A DNA stretch of 64,000 bases from Rachycentron canadum (GCA_038496675.1 CM076659.1:16562219-16626218); one strand, 5' to 3'. Positions 55,001 through 64,000 are shown, numbered from the stretch's first letter. Notes: generated from the sequence alone by a model not told the origin. Numbers and translations: made by a program.

Positions 55001-58000
55001 GGTTGACAAATGAAAGAACAGAGTATTGGTGACAGATGGTTAGTGGTAGCAGAAACGTCCGACATATGCAGCTACATGTTTGGGCCTCAGTCAGACCCAG
55101 ACGCAGATGAGGAGTCTGTTGTAACTAAAATCACCAACTAGCAGACGTATCAGAACCAGTTGGCATAGTTGGCATCTTTTGTTTACATTGTTTGTTAGCT
55201 TGCAACTGAAGCAGCATTAATAGATGTGCTAATGCAAACTATCGCCCTCTGCACTGACAAGGTTTTCGGGTTCATTGTACTTCTTGAAACTTGATTTGTA
55301 CTGGAAGGGTCTTTAGGTGTTAATGTAGGATAAAGACTTGATGTTGAGTTAAAACCTCTGTGAACGTAATCTGTAAGTAGTTAGGGTTAACACTGATCAA
55401 GCTTCACTTGCCCAGTAGAGTCCACACTGTCTACAATCTTTATACCAGTATGTGTTAGACATCACTCTTTACACTAAGAAACTAGGAATTTACTCTGAGA
55501 GCAGGCTTGTGTGTCCTGTGGGGTTTGGGAGGGTTTTACACACTCAACAGCATTAGACATTACTCAACAGGAAGCAGAGTAAAATTGCAGGTTTCAGCCT
55601 GAAATGGTTGGATTTCCCTCTGAGAGTCAGTGAAGTGAGGCACACTGGGTATTAGTCAATAAATCAGAATGTGAAAACAAACATGAGTCTGACTAACCCA
55701 TTTGTGAGAGTAGCTAAATATTATAGTGGGGGAAAAAAATCTGTCTTCCCTCACAAGTAAGATCTACTGGGAGAACATAACATCCTGAGTATGTTTTTGT
55801 TCATCTTTTGACTATCATTGTTAACATTCACAACCACCACCCGCCCAAACCCCCAAATCTTTGACAGAGGAAGCTTCAGGGAGTTTGTGTTAGGTTCCTA
55901 TCTGGTTTCATATTTTGCGCACACCCACACAGCAGCAGCAACAGCAGCTGAATCTCATAGTGGAAACAGTCTGAGCAGCTTGTGCTGGTTGATTCAGGCC
56001 AGTCACTTTCACACACAACAGGTGTGTGTGTGTGTTTTTAATGTGGCATCAGGGAGCACTCGTGCATTGAGACACTTGCAAACTGCAGTCTTGATTCGGG
56101 GGGTAGTAGGATGATGATAAATGATCTCAGGCTGAACGGAAAGCGCTGTTTTGGGGGCTTTTCTAAGGAATTATTGATTTTTGAGGAAGGACGGGGCTTT
56201 TCTTTTCTTTTCTTTTTTACACGCAAAGCATAGACATAGCGATGGTGCAAAATAGCATAATTGTTTGATTTTCGAACATATATCAGATGTGCATTTAATT
56301 TAATGTCATTTACTTAATGTCCTGTTTATAGCCCAAGTTTATTTGCCGCTTCAACCTGTTCCACATGCGTGTATTCAGAGCTTCGGCCATTAATAATCTG
56401 TTATACATGCAGGTGCCTGTGCTCACCGTGCAGCCGCTGCATCCCGGGTGCTCCGCCGTGCGCCTCGCCCGCCTGCTGCAGGGCGTGTTTGATGACCTGA
56501 GCGGTGGGGCTCGGGGTCTGCGTGGCTCTGTCAGCCGTCGCCGGCCTCGGAGAGAGCGGGGAGCTCGGTAACGAGTCGCTGTCGAAGGAGAAATATCCAC
56601 TGGAGGAGCGGCGATGGAAGCTGAATATAGACCTCTTCTGAAACACGCCTAGGCTGTCGAGAGGCGAGGTGGCTTTGGTTCTGCACCGGGGCGGCGAGTC
56701 CGGCTCTTCCACTCCGGCGGAGCCGGGGTGGCCGACGCTCCGCTCGCCGCTGTCGTTCGAACCGTGGGTTCGCGCCGAGGCTCCGGCGGCACCGACGAAT
56801 GGTGGATCTCCTCCGCTCTCCTCTCGTGTTGTTACTGCGGTCGTGCCATCGGACCGGTTTGGTGGTCTGTTGGATGAACAGAGCGGCACCGTCAGCCTGG
56901 GCTTTCATCACTTTGCCCAAACAGCATACAGCCTCACGCCTCTGCTGCATCTGGAGCTGCAGCTGGTTATGTGGCAGCACAGGGTTGCGCCAGGACTGGA
57001 CCTCGCAGATTCTCGTTTTCCCTCTAGTGCTGCAGGATTTCTGTCATTTAAATCTCATTAATCCCACAGTCAATCGGTGCACTGAGCTTTTTTTTTTCGA
57101 TTATTATTATTATTATTATTATTAAAGCTGACGTGCCACCAATAAACTGGCCTAGAAGTGTGTCCTTTATGAAACTTTGTCATATTCTAGCTCACTTCCC
57201 AATGCAGACGAAACCCACAGAAGCGCTCGGAGCTGTGTAGTGACTGTTGTCTAGTTTATGTGCAGTGGACGTGACCCTATTCAGGCGGTATCCCTGGTTT
57301 CCTGTCCAAACTGGCCGCCCAGTGCGTCTCCATTGTTTGACAGAAGTTGCTGATTGCAGCAGATCTTTGTTTGACTTGTGAGGAAAAATAACCAGGCATG
57401 AAGGAAGCGACCGGGGTAACTTCAACTGCGTCACATACTAACACCCTGAAAGAAGTCGGTCTGGAAATCTCATTTGAACTAGAGCAGCCATTTCACCTGC
57501 CATCTGTCGTTTTAGTCACCAAATCTGAGACTCAGCGGGACAGTCAAATGAGGGGACTTAAAAAATGATATGTTGTTACTGCGCTTCCTGTTTGTCCAAA
57601 ATAAACTAGTCTCTTGTGCGTGGATTCCCAGCGGCGGTGACCTACTTCTGTGACAAAGTGACCTAAAACTATAACCAAGATTTGGTTGTCAGCACCAAGT
57701 CTAGATGTACCGAAAAAAACACTTTTACGCACCTTTGATGTAAATGGTCATCCGTTTGCTTTTTACGCATTTTAACGCACGGGGAGACGGGACAGCAGCC
57801 GCCGGACTGAACACTGTCCTAAAGCCTTACGAAAACGTGAACTTTCCCTGTGGGTTTCGGAGCAGATGCGAGGGAGGATATTAAACGCGTTAGTGGCACG
57901 AAGAGAAAAAGCACCGAAATGTGCCGGGTGCCGCTTCGCCGAGGAGGAAAAGCAGACGGAGGAAAGGCAATCCGCTACTGTGGCGCCAAAAAAGAAAAGA

Positions 58001-59233
58001 AAAAAAAAGAAAAAAGCACCAAAGACAAAAGACATTTGGTCAGGGGTCACTGCGCCAAATGCTCAACGAGATCCGTCCAACAGCTCGTCTGCGCCGTCAC
58101 TGTTTTCAGATCAGATGAAGAGGCAGGAGTTTCTCTCTCCGGGGGCGACGAGAGAAACAGTCAAGTCCGACCAGGAAAAAAAAAAAAAAAACCAAAACAA
58201 AAAAAAAAAAAACAAGCTGACATTTCAGATCACACGATAAAGTTTCACATTACTATTTAGATTTGATATTGAAGTAATTCTGGAGCTGGCACGTGGACGT
58301 TACGCTCCCTATTCTTCTCCACAGCCCGGGCGGTGAGCGGGCGCCTCCCGCCGGCAGCGCGCGCACAACTCACAGACAAGAGGCGGCTCCGGGCTGTGCA
58401 TTAAACTGCGGTACGTGCCAACTACTAAGAGTGTTGACGCCAGAAAAGCGACAGGTGAACTCGCCCGACCGGGACTGGCCCGGTCGGTAAAATAGGTAAA
58501 ATAAAAGGCGAGTGAACCCTGCGACCTCGACCACAACAAGGCAACACACACTCACTGAATGTGGGACAGCACAGGAGGAAAACACATCACCGTGCGAGTC
58601 TGGCCACTGCTCAGACACAAGGGCAGCGCATGGTGGTTAAAACAACACACCTACACACACTCCGCGCACAAAATACAACGCTGTTTATTCTGCGGGTCTC
58701 TGGTGACAAAGCAGCCGTCATTTTAACCCAACGCAGCCTTTATCCCGGGTAAAATGCCGTCTTCGGTCGACTACCGGGTGATGGGGTTGATAAATCAATC
58801 TTACCGGCAAAGTCAGATGAGCGGTGTGGAAACCCTCCACAGCCTCTCCCGGGATAACAAAAGAAACCTTATAAGAGAAGGCTGCTTCAAACTGTGCCGG
58901 GAGTGTGAGAGGTTTGTTGCATTGACTTCAGTTTTATCTCGGTTTGAGTCAGACACCGTTTAATAACAGCACAGTGACTTGTCACGGCAACAGAAAGCAT
59001 CGCAGCGCAAAAGCAAATCTATTAGTTTCTCCCATGTATTTAAAAAAACAAACAAAACAACAACAACAACAAAACAGCCTTAAAACCAACATCAATAAGC
59101 GCGTCTGTCTGCAGCGACAGAGACATGCCGGCAAGATCTGTGGGAAACTGGATTTTTAGAGAAAAACATTAGTCTAAAAACAGCAGCACCCCTCTGCTCC
59201 CTCTGTCCCAACTCACCTGCACGGAGGTTGCAT
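39187..59233 (-). CDS. bcl2l11: bcl2l11 (Bim), BH3-only apoptosis activator; four coding exons joined
   Basis: Bim binds pro-survival BCL2 proteins, and also BAX/BAK, through its BH3 helix at the outer mitochondrial membrane and triggers intrinsic apoptosis. The model joins 59233-59217, 56866-56427, 50978-50857 and 39345-39187. This gives 738 nt, 245 residues plus TAG. All junctions are GT-AG and phase-consistent (2, 1, 0). Visible landmarks are a Ser/Pro-rich regulatory segment (about 60-127) with SSSGYFSFD at 93-101, a dynein-light-chain motif DRATQT at 118-123, a BH3 core LQRIGDDF at 179-186, and a hydrophobic C-terminal anchor at about 217-235. Human BimEL is 198 residues, so this copy is longer. 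The order SSSGYFSFD, then ATQTPSP, then LxxIGDxF is specific to Bim among BH3-only proteins. Identity is very secure from the three downstream exons. The start exon is inferred. Confidence 0.93.
40090..40620 (-). mobile_element. Degenerate Tc1/mariner-type transposon remnant
   Basis: CACAGTGCTTGTGGAAAAAG, then TAAGTGAACCCTTGGATTTA, at 40246-40285 matches the terminus of a widespread fish DNA transposon family. On the minus strand at about 40440-40490 the frame reads VD-stop-LKVKLFGK. This is the Tc1-type transposase region around the second catalytic acid (family pattern D-E-x-K-V-x-L-F-G), with a stop at the Glu position. The element is short, frameshifted and inactive. It lies inside bcl2l11 intron 3 in the same orientation as the gene. 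Confidence 0.7.
41681..41773. repeat. bcl2l11: Compound GA / GACA microsatellite in bcl2l11 intron 3
   Basis: GA units, then six GACA units, then GA runs with one ACA interruption. Confidence 0.96.
42440..42560. repeat. Dispersed repeat fragment ('gttagcatgctgacatttgagc...gctagcatggctg')
   Basis: The motifs GCATGTTAGCATGTCATTG, GAGCATGTTAGCATGCTGAC, and later CACAGTGTTGCTAGCATGGC are in the order found in a very common teleost interspersed repeat. Both ends are eroded. Confidence 0.55.
44297..44317. repeat. CA microsatellite
   Basis: About ten CA units with GC-containing flanks. Confidence 0.92.
44790..44920 (+). repeat. Possible dispersed repeat ('attacctctgccaggagttcatgtttt')
   Basis: The start TTATTACCTCTGCCAGGAGT, then TTTATTTGTCAGCATG and ACACAAAAAGCTCACTAAAC, follows the order of a widespread vertebrate repeat ('attacctccgccaaggaggttatg', then 'tgtcagcaggattacacaaaaa'). 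Confidence 0.45.
45825..45895. repeat. GT tract followed by TGTATG hexanucleotide array
   Basis: GT units (45825-45840), a GCACGCG break, then about seven GTATGT units (45848-45890). Confidence 0.95.
46003..46128. repeat. Long interrupted CA microsatellite
   Basis: CA units with scattered GCA and TGCA interruptions over about 125 bases. Confidence 0.95.
48045..48240. repeat. Possible dispersed repeat ('gcccagtggtgtagtgcagg...tacacccact')
   Basis: CAGTGGTGTAGTGCAGGGAG followed by TACACCCACTCATTTTTCAT looks like a known fish repeat start. No ends can be defined. Confidence 0.3.
50371..50404. repeat. C-rich tract at the left edge of an assembly gap
   Basis: CCCCA-type repeats run into the gap. 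C-rich DNA of this kind is hard to sequence, which may explain the gap. Confidence 0.9.
50405..50796. other. Assembly gap (392 Ns) in bcl2l11 intron 3
   Basis: Its nearest end lies 61 bases from the BH3 exon. It is bounded by C-rich and CAC-repeat sequence. Confidence 1.
50797..50837. repeat. CAC trinucleotide and CA repeat beside the BH3 exon donor
   Basis: Six CAC units (50797-50814), then CA units (50822-50837). On the minus strand these lie about 20-60 bases downstream of the exon 3 donor as GT- and GTG-rich intron sequence. Confidence 0.93.
50857..50978 (-). CDS. bcl2l11: bcl2l11 coding exon 3: BH3 domain
   Basis: This 122-nt exon encodes residues 153-193. The BH3 helix reads AVAVGQELQRIGDDFNRLF. 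The four hydrophobic positions are V175, L179, I182 and F186, and the invariant Gly-Asp is G183-D184. Human Bim has IAQELRRIGDEF at the same place, so only conservative changes are seen (Ile to Val at the first hydrophobic position, Ala to Gly next to it, Glu to Asp before Phe). The acceptor has a strong pyrimidine tract (TTTTTTTTCTTCTGTTTTAG, AG at 50980-50979). The donor is AGG|GTCAGT (GT at 50856-50855). The exon ends after the Arg codon in phase 0, as the mammalian BH3 exon does. A GT/CA tract and an assembly gap begin just downstream in the intron. Confidence 0.96.
51812..51829. repeat. 18-bp perfect palindrome
   Basis: TGTGTGCGTACGCACACA, an uninterrupted palindrome at a GT-to-CA switch. 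Confidence 0.9.
54632..54654. repeat. bcl2l11: CA microsatellite in bcl2l11 intron 2
   Basis: About 11 CA units. Confidence 0.93.
56427..56866 (-). CDS. bcl2l11: bcl2l11 coding exon 2: regulatory segment with phospho-sites and DYNLL motif
   Basis: This 440-nt GC-rich exon encodes residues 6-152. The N-terminal half (PPNRSDGTTAV...) is low-complexity and rich in Gly, Ala and Ser. Residues 83-101 run KRSIFSFHRRSSSGYFSFD, closely matching the mammalian Bim block around RRSSLLSRSSSGYFSFD. In mammals ERK and RSK phosphorylation there creates a beta-TrCP degron. SP/TP sites (T72-SP, SSP at 107-109, LSP at 110-112, TPSP at 123-126) fit proline-directed kinases. DRATQT at 118-123 matches the dynein light chain (DYNLL) binding motif. 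The acceptor ends CCAACAG (AG at 56868-56867) with a CTGAC branch-like site upstream. The donor is CACG|GTGAGC (GT at 56426-56425). A second in-phase AG 30 nt upstream (exon start 56896) would add ten residues. Confidence 0.93.
57101..57124. repeat. ATT trinucleotide microsatellite
   Basis: About eight TTA units after a T run, in the proposed bcl2l11 intron 1. Confidence 0.95.
58465..58487. repeat. GC-rich inverted repeat, 9-bp arms, 5-nt loop
   Basis: CCGACCGGG, then ACTGG, then CCCGGTCGG. It is a perfect stem in the CpG-rich part of the proposed intron 1, followed by two GTAAAATA units. Confidence 0.93.
59217..59233 (-). CDS. bcl2l11: bcl2l11 coding exon 1 (start codon, 17 nt of coding sequence)
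   Basis: The exon encodes M-Q-P-P-C plus two bases of an Arg codon, and is followed by a consensus donor GTGAGT (GT at 59216-59215). It was chosen because the large downstream exon has no in-frame ATG before the conserved block and has an in-frame TGA at 56907-56905, so the start must be spliced in. Phase 2 here joins exactly to the A at 56866 to give Arg6. G at -3 is a moderate initiation context. The transcribed exon extends further 5'. It either continues to a start site in the CpG-rich region or begins at an acceptor-like TTGTTTTCAG ending at 59261. In mammals the start codon lies in the large exon, so this split would be a difference. cDNA support is not available here. Confidence 0.6.
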
Positions 59234-59234
59234 G

Positions 59235-59249
59235 TCAGTAGCGGGACAT
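59235..59249 (-). other. Five-codon upstream ORF (M-S-R-Y-stop) next to the bcl2l11 start
   Basis: In the proposed 5' leader an ATG at 59249-59247 opens a four-residue frame. Its TGA (59237-59235) ends one base before the proposed bcl2l11 ATG (59233-59231). It would be translated only if the leader includes this stretch. The regulatory role is inference. Confidence 0.4.
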
Positions 59250-59560
59250 AACCGCTGGCTCTGAAAACAACACGTCAAGCTGGATGCAGAGCAAATGACT
59301 AAAATAATATCAATGCAAGTTCAGATAAGATCCACGGGTCAAAAGTGTGCAAAACATGAACATCCGAGAGCAAAACAAAGAAAGAAAGAGAGAGAGAAAA
59401 AAAAAGTAAGCGTGAGATAAATCCCAAAGCATTTGCTGAAGGGAGGAATGGTTGAATAATCCGTTTGGACCAGAGCAGCTAACGAAGTCCGGCTCACTCT
59501 TGTCTTCACTGAGACTCTCCTTCCTCTCTCCCTGATGTGAGCGCGTTCCGCTCAGATGAC

Positions 59561-61901
59561 TGCTCCTCCTCTAAACCGCCGGTCCACCTACTGCGGGGTG
59601 TGGTTTCTCTCTTGGCTCTCCCCCCCCGTGTCTCACAGCCAGAAAATTAAAGTGACCAAAAAACAGGTAGCAGCCCCGACTGCTGCTCATATTTTAATAG
59701 GACAGGAAGTGCAGCTGATGTTAGATTCGGTCTGTCTCTTCACTGCACATCTGGCATCTTCTTCTCTGCCCGCAGCTGTCACTCCCCAATGCAGTGAAGC
59801 ATCCCCCCCAACTCAGTTACATTACTACAACATGTGCATGAGCGATAGAAGAGTGAAAGAATGACATGTGCTCTACTCCTCCATGTTTCCTCAACTCTAA
59901 ATTAGGAACTGACCAGGAAATATGTCCACCTCACTTCCCTGGTAGCAACGTGACAATCTGCTTTTAGTCTTATTCATTATATGAAACTTAAAATAAATAA
60001 ATAAATCTATCACTCACATCAAGTATCAGCAAAGCATTTTGTGTTCCTTATGTAGCTCTGCAAGGTAGAGGTGCAGGGTCCACTCACACGTTTCTGATCA
60101 TTCTCTGTCGATAAACATGCACTAATGTGGTCAAATATGACCCCAAACTCCACGAAGTATTAACTTTGACTTGGACTAATTCTGCTGTAACCTGATCGAG
60201 TGTTTGATATTAACACATTCATAATTTGGATGAAACTGACGCCTACACTTGTACTATGACTGTTGGCATGAAAGTAGCTACTACTGCAGTTATGAATCAT
60301 CCTAAGAGATCTGCTGCTGATGCCATGGTTGTGTTTTTAAAGAGAGACTCGTATGTGTTTCTGTAAAACTGAGGAAATTCAATGTCACAATGTGAGTGTT
60401 TTCCTGCAGAATACAGTGACCTCTGCTGGCTACACCGCCTTGCACTGTTTGATTTCACACTGTACTCGAGGTAAAGTGTGTAGTCTCTGCATGGGTGTGT
60501 GAGATGTGCTATTATCCACATATTATGTAATATATAGAGAAAATAATAGATTTGGTTGCATCACCACATGTTGTGGCCTCTTATCCTTCACCTCGTCTCT
60601 TACACATCACGACACATCATTGGTCCATTCCCTCCAGAACGATACAAAAGTGTTTCCTGATCTGATGCCACTAGATCAATAATCTAAGAAAAAACAGAAC
60701 TGCATTCTGATCCAACACTATGTTATGGTTGAGGATTAGTTAGACTTAGGACCAAGATAAACTTGGTTAGGGGGAAGCACTTGTTTTACTAACTGATTCA
60801 ACAAGTTAGGGGATTTCTGTCATTCTCGTTTCCATAAAAACCACATGATTGTCAGGGAATGCCCAACACTGACTGTAGGAAACATGTAACTCACAGCCAT
60901 CTCCCATGTTAAAGTCTGATGGTTTGGTCACCTCCTTAAACCACCCAACCTCCTCTCTCTTTAAACTTTGTGGCTCTGTAATCTCATCCCATTACTTTTT
61001 CCTTTGAGAGTCAGATTTCAGATTCAGTCAGATTATGACCATTTCATTTTGGGGCATCAGATGAAATGACTGATGCACTTGCCCTTAGTCAGAACCTCTT
61101 CAGATTTTCTGAGACTAAAACCTGGTTATGTGTTTCACTGCACTCCAGTGAACCTGGAGTTGTTTCAGACTCTTTATTCTGACTGTGGCTGTGTTCTCTA
61201 ACCATTTCTGTCAACTCTGTATCATCTAATAAATCAAAAATGAAAGACTCAGTAACACAACCATCCATCTCAGGTAAACATGTTTAATCTAAACTTCCCT
61301 GCACAGTTTTAGTGGGCGTGAACGTCAGTATCTTCAGTTGGTCATTTTACACCATAGCTTACATGATTAAATGCACAAGTCTTTCTTTAGTGTATCACCA
61401 GCTGCACAGCATCATGCTAACACTTCGACATACACCATGTTGGTATGTTGTTATAGTTTTCTTTTTCTTAACCTTGTACCATGCAATCATTTTGATAAAG
61501 GGGACTGTGGTTTCCTGTCTATTAAGAAGGTGGTTTCATCTCATTTGATTTTGTCAGAGGGAGATGCAGACAGTGAGGAAAAACAAGTGCAAGAAACGTG
61601 GTGTGCTGTGCTGATATCAGAAAGCCACTGATGAAAGCCGTAGAAAGTCAAAGTCAAGGCAAGACTCGCATAATTTTTGTTGTGTCAGCAAGCAATAGTG
61701 CTGTTTATATATTCCAATCTAATAGTAGCTGGTATAACATTAGATTAATTTATTTCCCAAGTCATAACAAATACCTTCTCCTGTTGTAGCTGTTCCTTGA
61801 CAGTTTAATGTGATGTCTAAGGGAGTTGCTTAGTCAAAGAAAAGAATTGTTAATGAAATTATATTTAACTTACAGGACATCAAATTAGCCTTGCATCTCA
61901 C
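59561..61901. other. Upstream flank of bcl2l11, no gene seen
   Basis: Only short chance-length open frames. The first 100 bases are C/G-rich and belong with the CpG-rich promoter region. The rest is ordinary AT-rich sequence. Confidence 0.5.
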
Positions 61902-62011
61902 CTGAGGCTGTGTGAGTGAGCGGTAGAAGGCCTACTGAGTTTGTGTTCTTCCGTGGGTGCCTGAAAGCAGCAGGATGGTCGGATCTACACAACTCTGACA
62001 GCTGCAGGGGC
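61902..62011 (-). other. Exon-like segment upstream of bcl2l11
   Basis: The minus strand has an acceptor (GTGTGTGTTTCAG, AG at 62013-62012), then 110 nt, then a strong donor CCTCAG|GTGAGA. One of the three frames is open throughout (PLQLSELCRSDHPAAFRHPR and on, about 36 codons). It could be an alternative 5' exon of bcl2l11 or an exon of an upstream same-strand gene; in mammals ACOXL lies there. It could also be chance, since the acceptor tract is formed partly by a GT microsatellite. Confidence 0.22.
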
Positions 62012-64000
62012 CTGAAACACACACACCCAGGCAAACATGTATACACATAAGCACACACACGCAAATCGATACAGTCAGACAAAAGGGTGAGACAATCAAT
62101 GTAATTTACATGTGATCAATACGGATCAATTCCTCAGAGTGTGGGAAAATGTGTGTGAATGCCTGACAAAAATCTCTCCTGGTTAATGTTAACATGCTTT
62201 TTGTTGTTTTATCTCACTCACTGTCTGTACATCAGACAGTTTGGAGCTCTGTTCAGTGCCATGATGAGACCAATGGTGATACTGAAACTGGTCCAGTAAT
62301 AAAAATCTTATATGTAGGGCCATGCTCACTCATGAGCATTCTACATTTTAACAATGTCCATTTTCCCCACAAAATACCAAGGGAAATATTAATACTTGTA
62401 ATAGCTAATAATGTAGGTTGAGCAAAGCAATTTAAGAGAGTTCCTCACTGAAGGTAAATTGGAAATAGCAAATAAAACCACACACACTGGTTTAGAGTAG
62501 CTGGCCATTTGGTATCTGTGTGGACATCTGAGACTGGATATTTAATGCCAGCCATACACACCTGAGCCAGTTGGAATAAACAAGCTATTACAGAAAGCGC
62601 TAATGGCAATTCATGCTGTCCTTATGACTGAGACACGTGCATCATGATTTTTAAGTTGTGGTCTTTGTCACATCATGACTCCTGACCAATACCACTTCTG
62701 CCAAATTTATAGAGTAGAGGAGATAAGTAAGAGAGGGTTATTTTTCTAGATGGTTTATTTTATTCAAGTGCATTTAAATGTTTCTCAATTTAGAGTGATC
62801 CTTGTGGTTGCTTGTGCTCCCTTCTGCAAATTTGCTTAAACAGTCAAATCATTGTTGGAGTCCGATACCACTGAGGCATAGAAACCTAACAGAGTTTTAT
62901 AGCATCATTCAGCAGCCCTAGGGAATTTAAGGGTAATTACAGATTACTCGCTACAGTAGACGTCGTTTAAGATAATAGAACATAAACAGCTGTAAATTAG
63001 ACTTGAGTAACAAGCCTACACACAAACTGGTAAATGTCATGATGACTCCATAAATTCAAACTTAAGGTAAGAAATACTTCTTACACTCGATACAGTGGCA
63101 GTCCTGTCCTGTTATTGAGAAACATGGGATTTCAACTGCACTAAATATGTAAATATAGATGTAAAGGTTGCATGCCTGCGTTGCTTCAGGAGGGTTGTCA
63201 TTGTGTAGAGAGTACAGAGTATTGACACAGTTGTAAAAGTCGATGAAGTGTAAAAAATGGGTGAGTCAGGCTGCTGATCACTGTTTACTGAGAGACCAAC
63301 ACACATAATGACACCACAATTCAGTTCATATGAGTAAAACTTCTATTTGTTCTGAGAAACACCTGTGCTTTAGTTAAACAGATTCATATTCACCAGTCAT
63401 CAGGAAAGTAAAAGTTGAGCAAGATCATGATAGCAAAGAGAGAGACTAGGCTATTGATTTGTATGTGCAAAGGGCATATGATAAAGGCATAGCATATCAT
63501 CCAGTATATGGATGTCTTTACCACAGACAACCAGTTGAATCCCCTTGAAATTGCAGACATCCTCTGAAACACATCAAGATTTCTCAGTTGAAACACCATG
63601 ATCACACCCAGAGAGTAGCCCTTTGAGCAGTAACTCCAGCGGGGTGCACCAGCCCACCACCCTGAAATAAGGAGGTGAGCCATGTAACCAATTCAGCCTG
63701 GCCACACTAAAGACTCAGTGGAACATCTTTAGCCATAAAGAGTACATTGGCTTCAGAAGAACACACACTGATCTGTCCACAGACAGCAGACTCTGACAAA
63801 AAGAAGATTTAAAAAATAAAACCTGTTAAAAAACTGAGAACAAAAGCAAGAAAGAGAAAAACCCCAACTGTTTCAAGTCCTGTGTCCCGCCACCTGACTC
63901 ATTACTACCTAGTAAAACTGTAGCACAAATATGATAACGCAGTCAATTCTATGACAACTGAACAAAACCTTTTTGCCAATGAAGACTATGAGATGTAGCT
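62012..64000. other. Right-edge noncoding sequence
   Basis: No exon or repeat family recognised. Open frames here (for example 97 codons on the minus strand at 63390-63683) show no recognisable domain or splice-site support. Confidence 0.5.

Larger units (their letters stand above)
50979..56426 (-). other. bcl2l11: bcl2l11 intron 2 (about 5.4 kb)
   Basis: Intron between the regulatory and BH3 exons. It is ordinary AT-rich noncoding sequence with short CA/GT tracts (about 51.8, 53.30 and 54.63 kb) and an 18-bp palindrome at 51812-51829. No coding signal was recognised. Confidence 0.85.
56867..59216 (-). other. bcl2l11: bcl2l11 intron 1 (about 2.35 kb), CpG-rich in its 5' half
   Basis: Intron following the proposed start exon. 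It includes an ATT trinucleotide run (57101-57124), A-rich tracts near 58.0 and 58.2 kb, and CpG-rich sequence at about 57.76-58.76 kb. Its limits depend on the inferred start exon. Confidence 0.6.
57760..59560 (-). promoter_or_regulatory. CpG-rich 5' region and probable promoter of bcl2l11
   Basis: CpG dinucleotides are frequent through this interval, especially 58310-58520 and 59500-59600, in contrast with the CpG-poor flanks. The proposed start exon (59217-59233) sits inside it. Its upstream edge contains GC- and CACCC-type boxes on the minus strand near 59590-59635. This fits a CpG-island promoter, as BIM has in mammals. No TATA box was identified. A possible noncoding first exon could end at a GTGAGC donor (GT at 59497-59496) and splice to an acceptor at 59262-59261. 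The exact transcription start cannot be read from sequence. Confidence 0.5.

Noticed and set aside
56365..57125. Several overlapping plus- and minus-strand frames in the GC-rich bcl2l11 exon
   Set aside because: They are other-frame shadows of the bcl2l11 regulatory exon; stop codons are rare there because of GC content.
57850..58260. 136-codon Lys-rich plus-strand open frame
   Set aside because: Driven by A-rich runs and CpG-rich sequence at the bcl2l11 5' region; no domain or splice support.
61312..61631. Overlapping plus-strand frames of 78 and 86 codons
   Set aside because: Low-complexity hydrophobic translation with no family resemblance and no exon borders.
63390..63683. 97-codon minus-strand open frame with hydrophobic stretches
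   Set aside because: No recognisable domain, no splice sites and AT-rich hydrophobic composition expected by chance.
1..64000. tRNA, rRNA, microRNA, CRISPR or prokaryotic-type operon
   Set aside because: None seen. The only tRNA-like boxes belong to the SINE-like repeat at 4573-4800, and tandem repeats are simple eukaryotic microsatellites.

Overview
This is vertebrate, almost certainly teleost (percomorph-type), genomic DNA. It is AT-rich and gene-poor, packed with CA/GT, TA and GA microsatellites, and carries several dispersed repeat families that I recognise from fish genomes. These are a tRNA-headed SINE-like element, a Tc1/mariner relic, and short 'TTAGC'-type and 'cagaatgc'-type interspersed repeats. 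There are no operons, prokaryotic genes or CRISPR arrays. Two assembly gaps (16553-16939 and 50405-50796) interrupt low-complexity sequence.

One gene is securely identified: bcl2l11 (Bim), a BH3-only pro-apoptotic BCL2-family gene, on the minus strand. I reconstruct four coding exons whose splice phases agree: a 17-nt start exon (59217-59233), the large regulatory exon (56427-56866) with the Ser-rich 'SSSGYFSFD' block and the DYNLL-binding 'ATQT' site, the BH3 exon (50857-50978), and the membrane-anchor exon (39187-39345). The product is 245 residues. The three introns are about 2.35, 5.45 and 11.5 kb. The 5' end lies in CpG-rich sequence at about 57.75-59.56 kb. A long 3' UTR probably runs from 39186 down to a poly(A) signal near 34583.

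The rest of the window, left to right: 1-34.5 kb is noncoding sequence with repeats and microsatellites. It includes one intriguing but unproven plus-strand exon-like segment at 2785-3015. From 34.5 to 39.2 kb is the presumed bcl2l11 3' UTR. From 39.3 to 59.2 kb is bcl2l11 with its introns. From 59.6 to 64 kb is the upstream flank, with one exon-like segment on the minus strand at 61902-62011.

I found no previously undescribed biological system here. The most useful follow-ups are the split N-terminus and possible five-codon uORF of this bcl2l11, the two orphan exon-like segments, and a few strong hairpins or palindromes.
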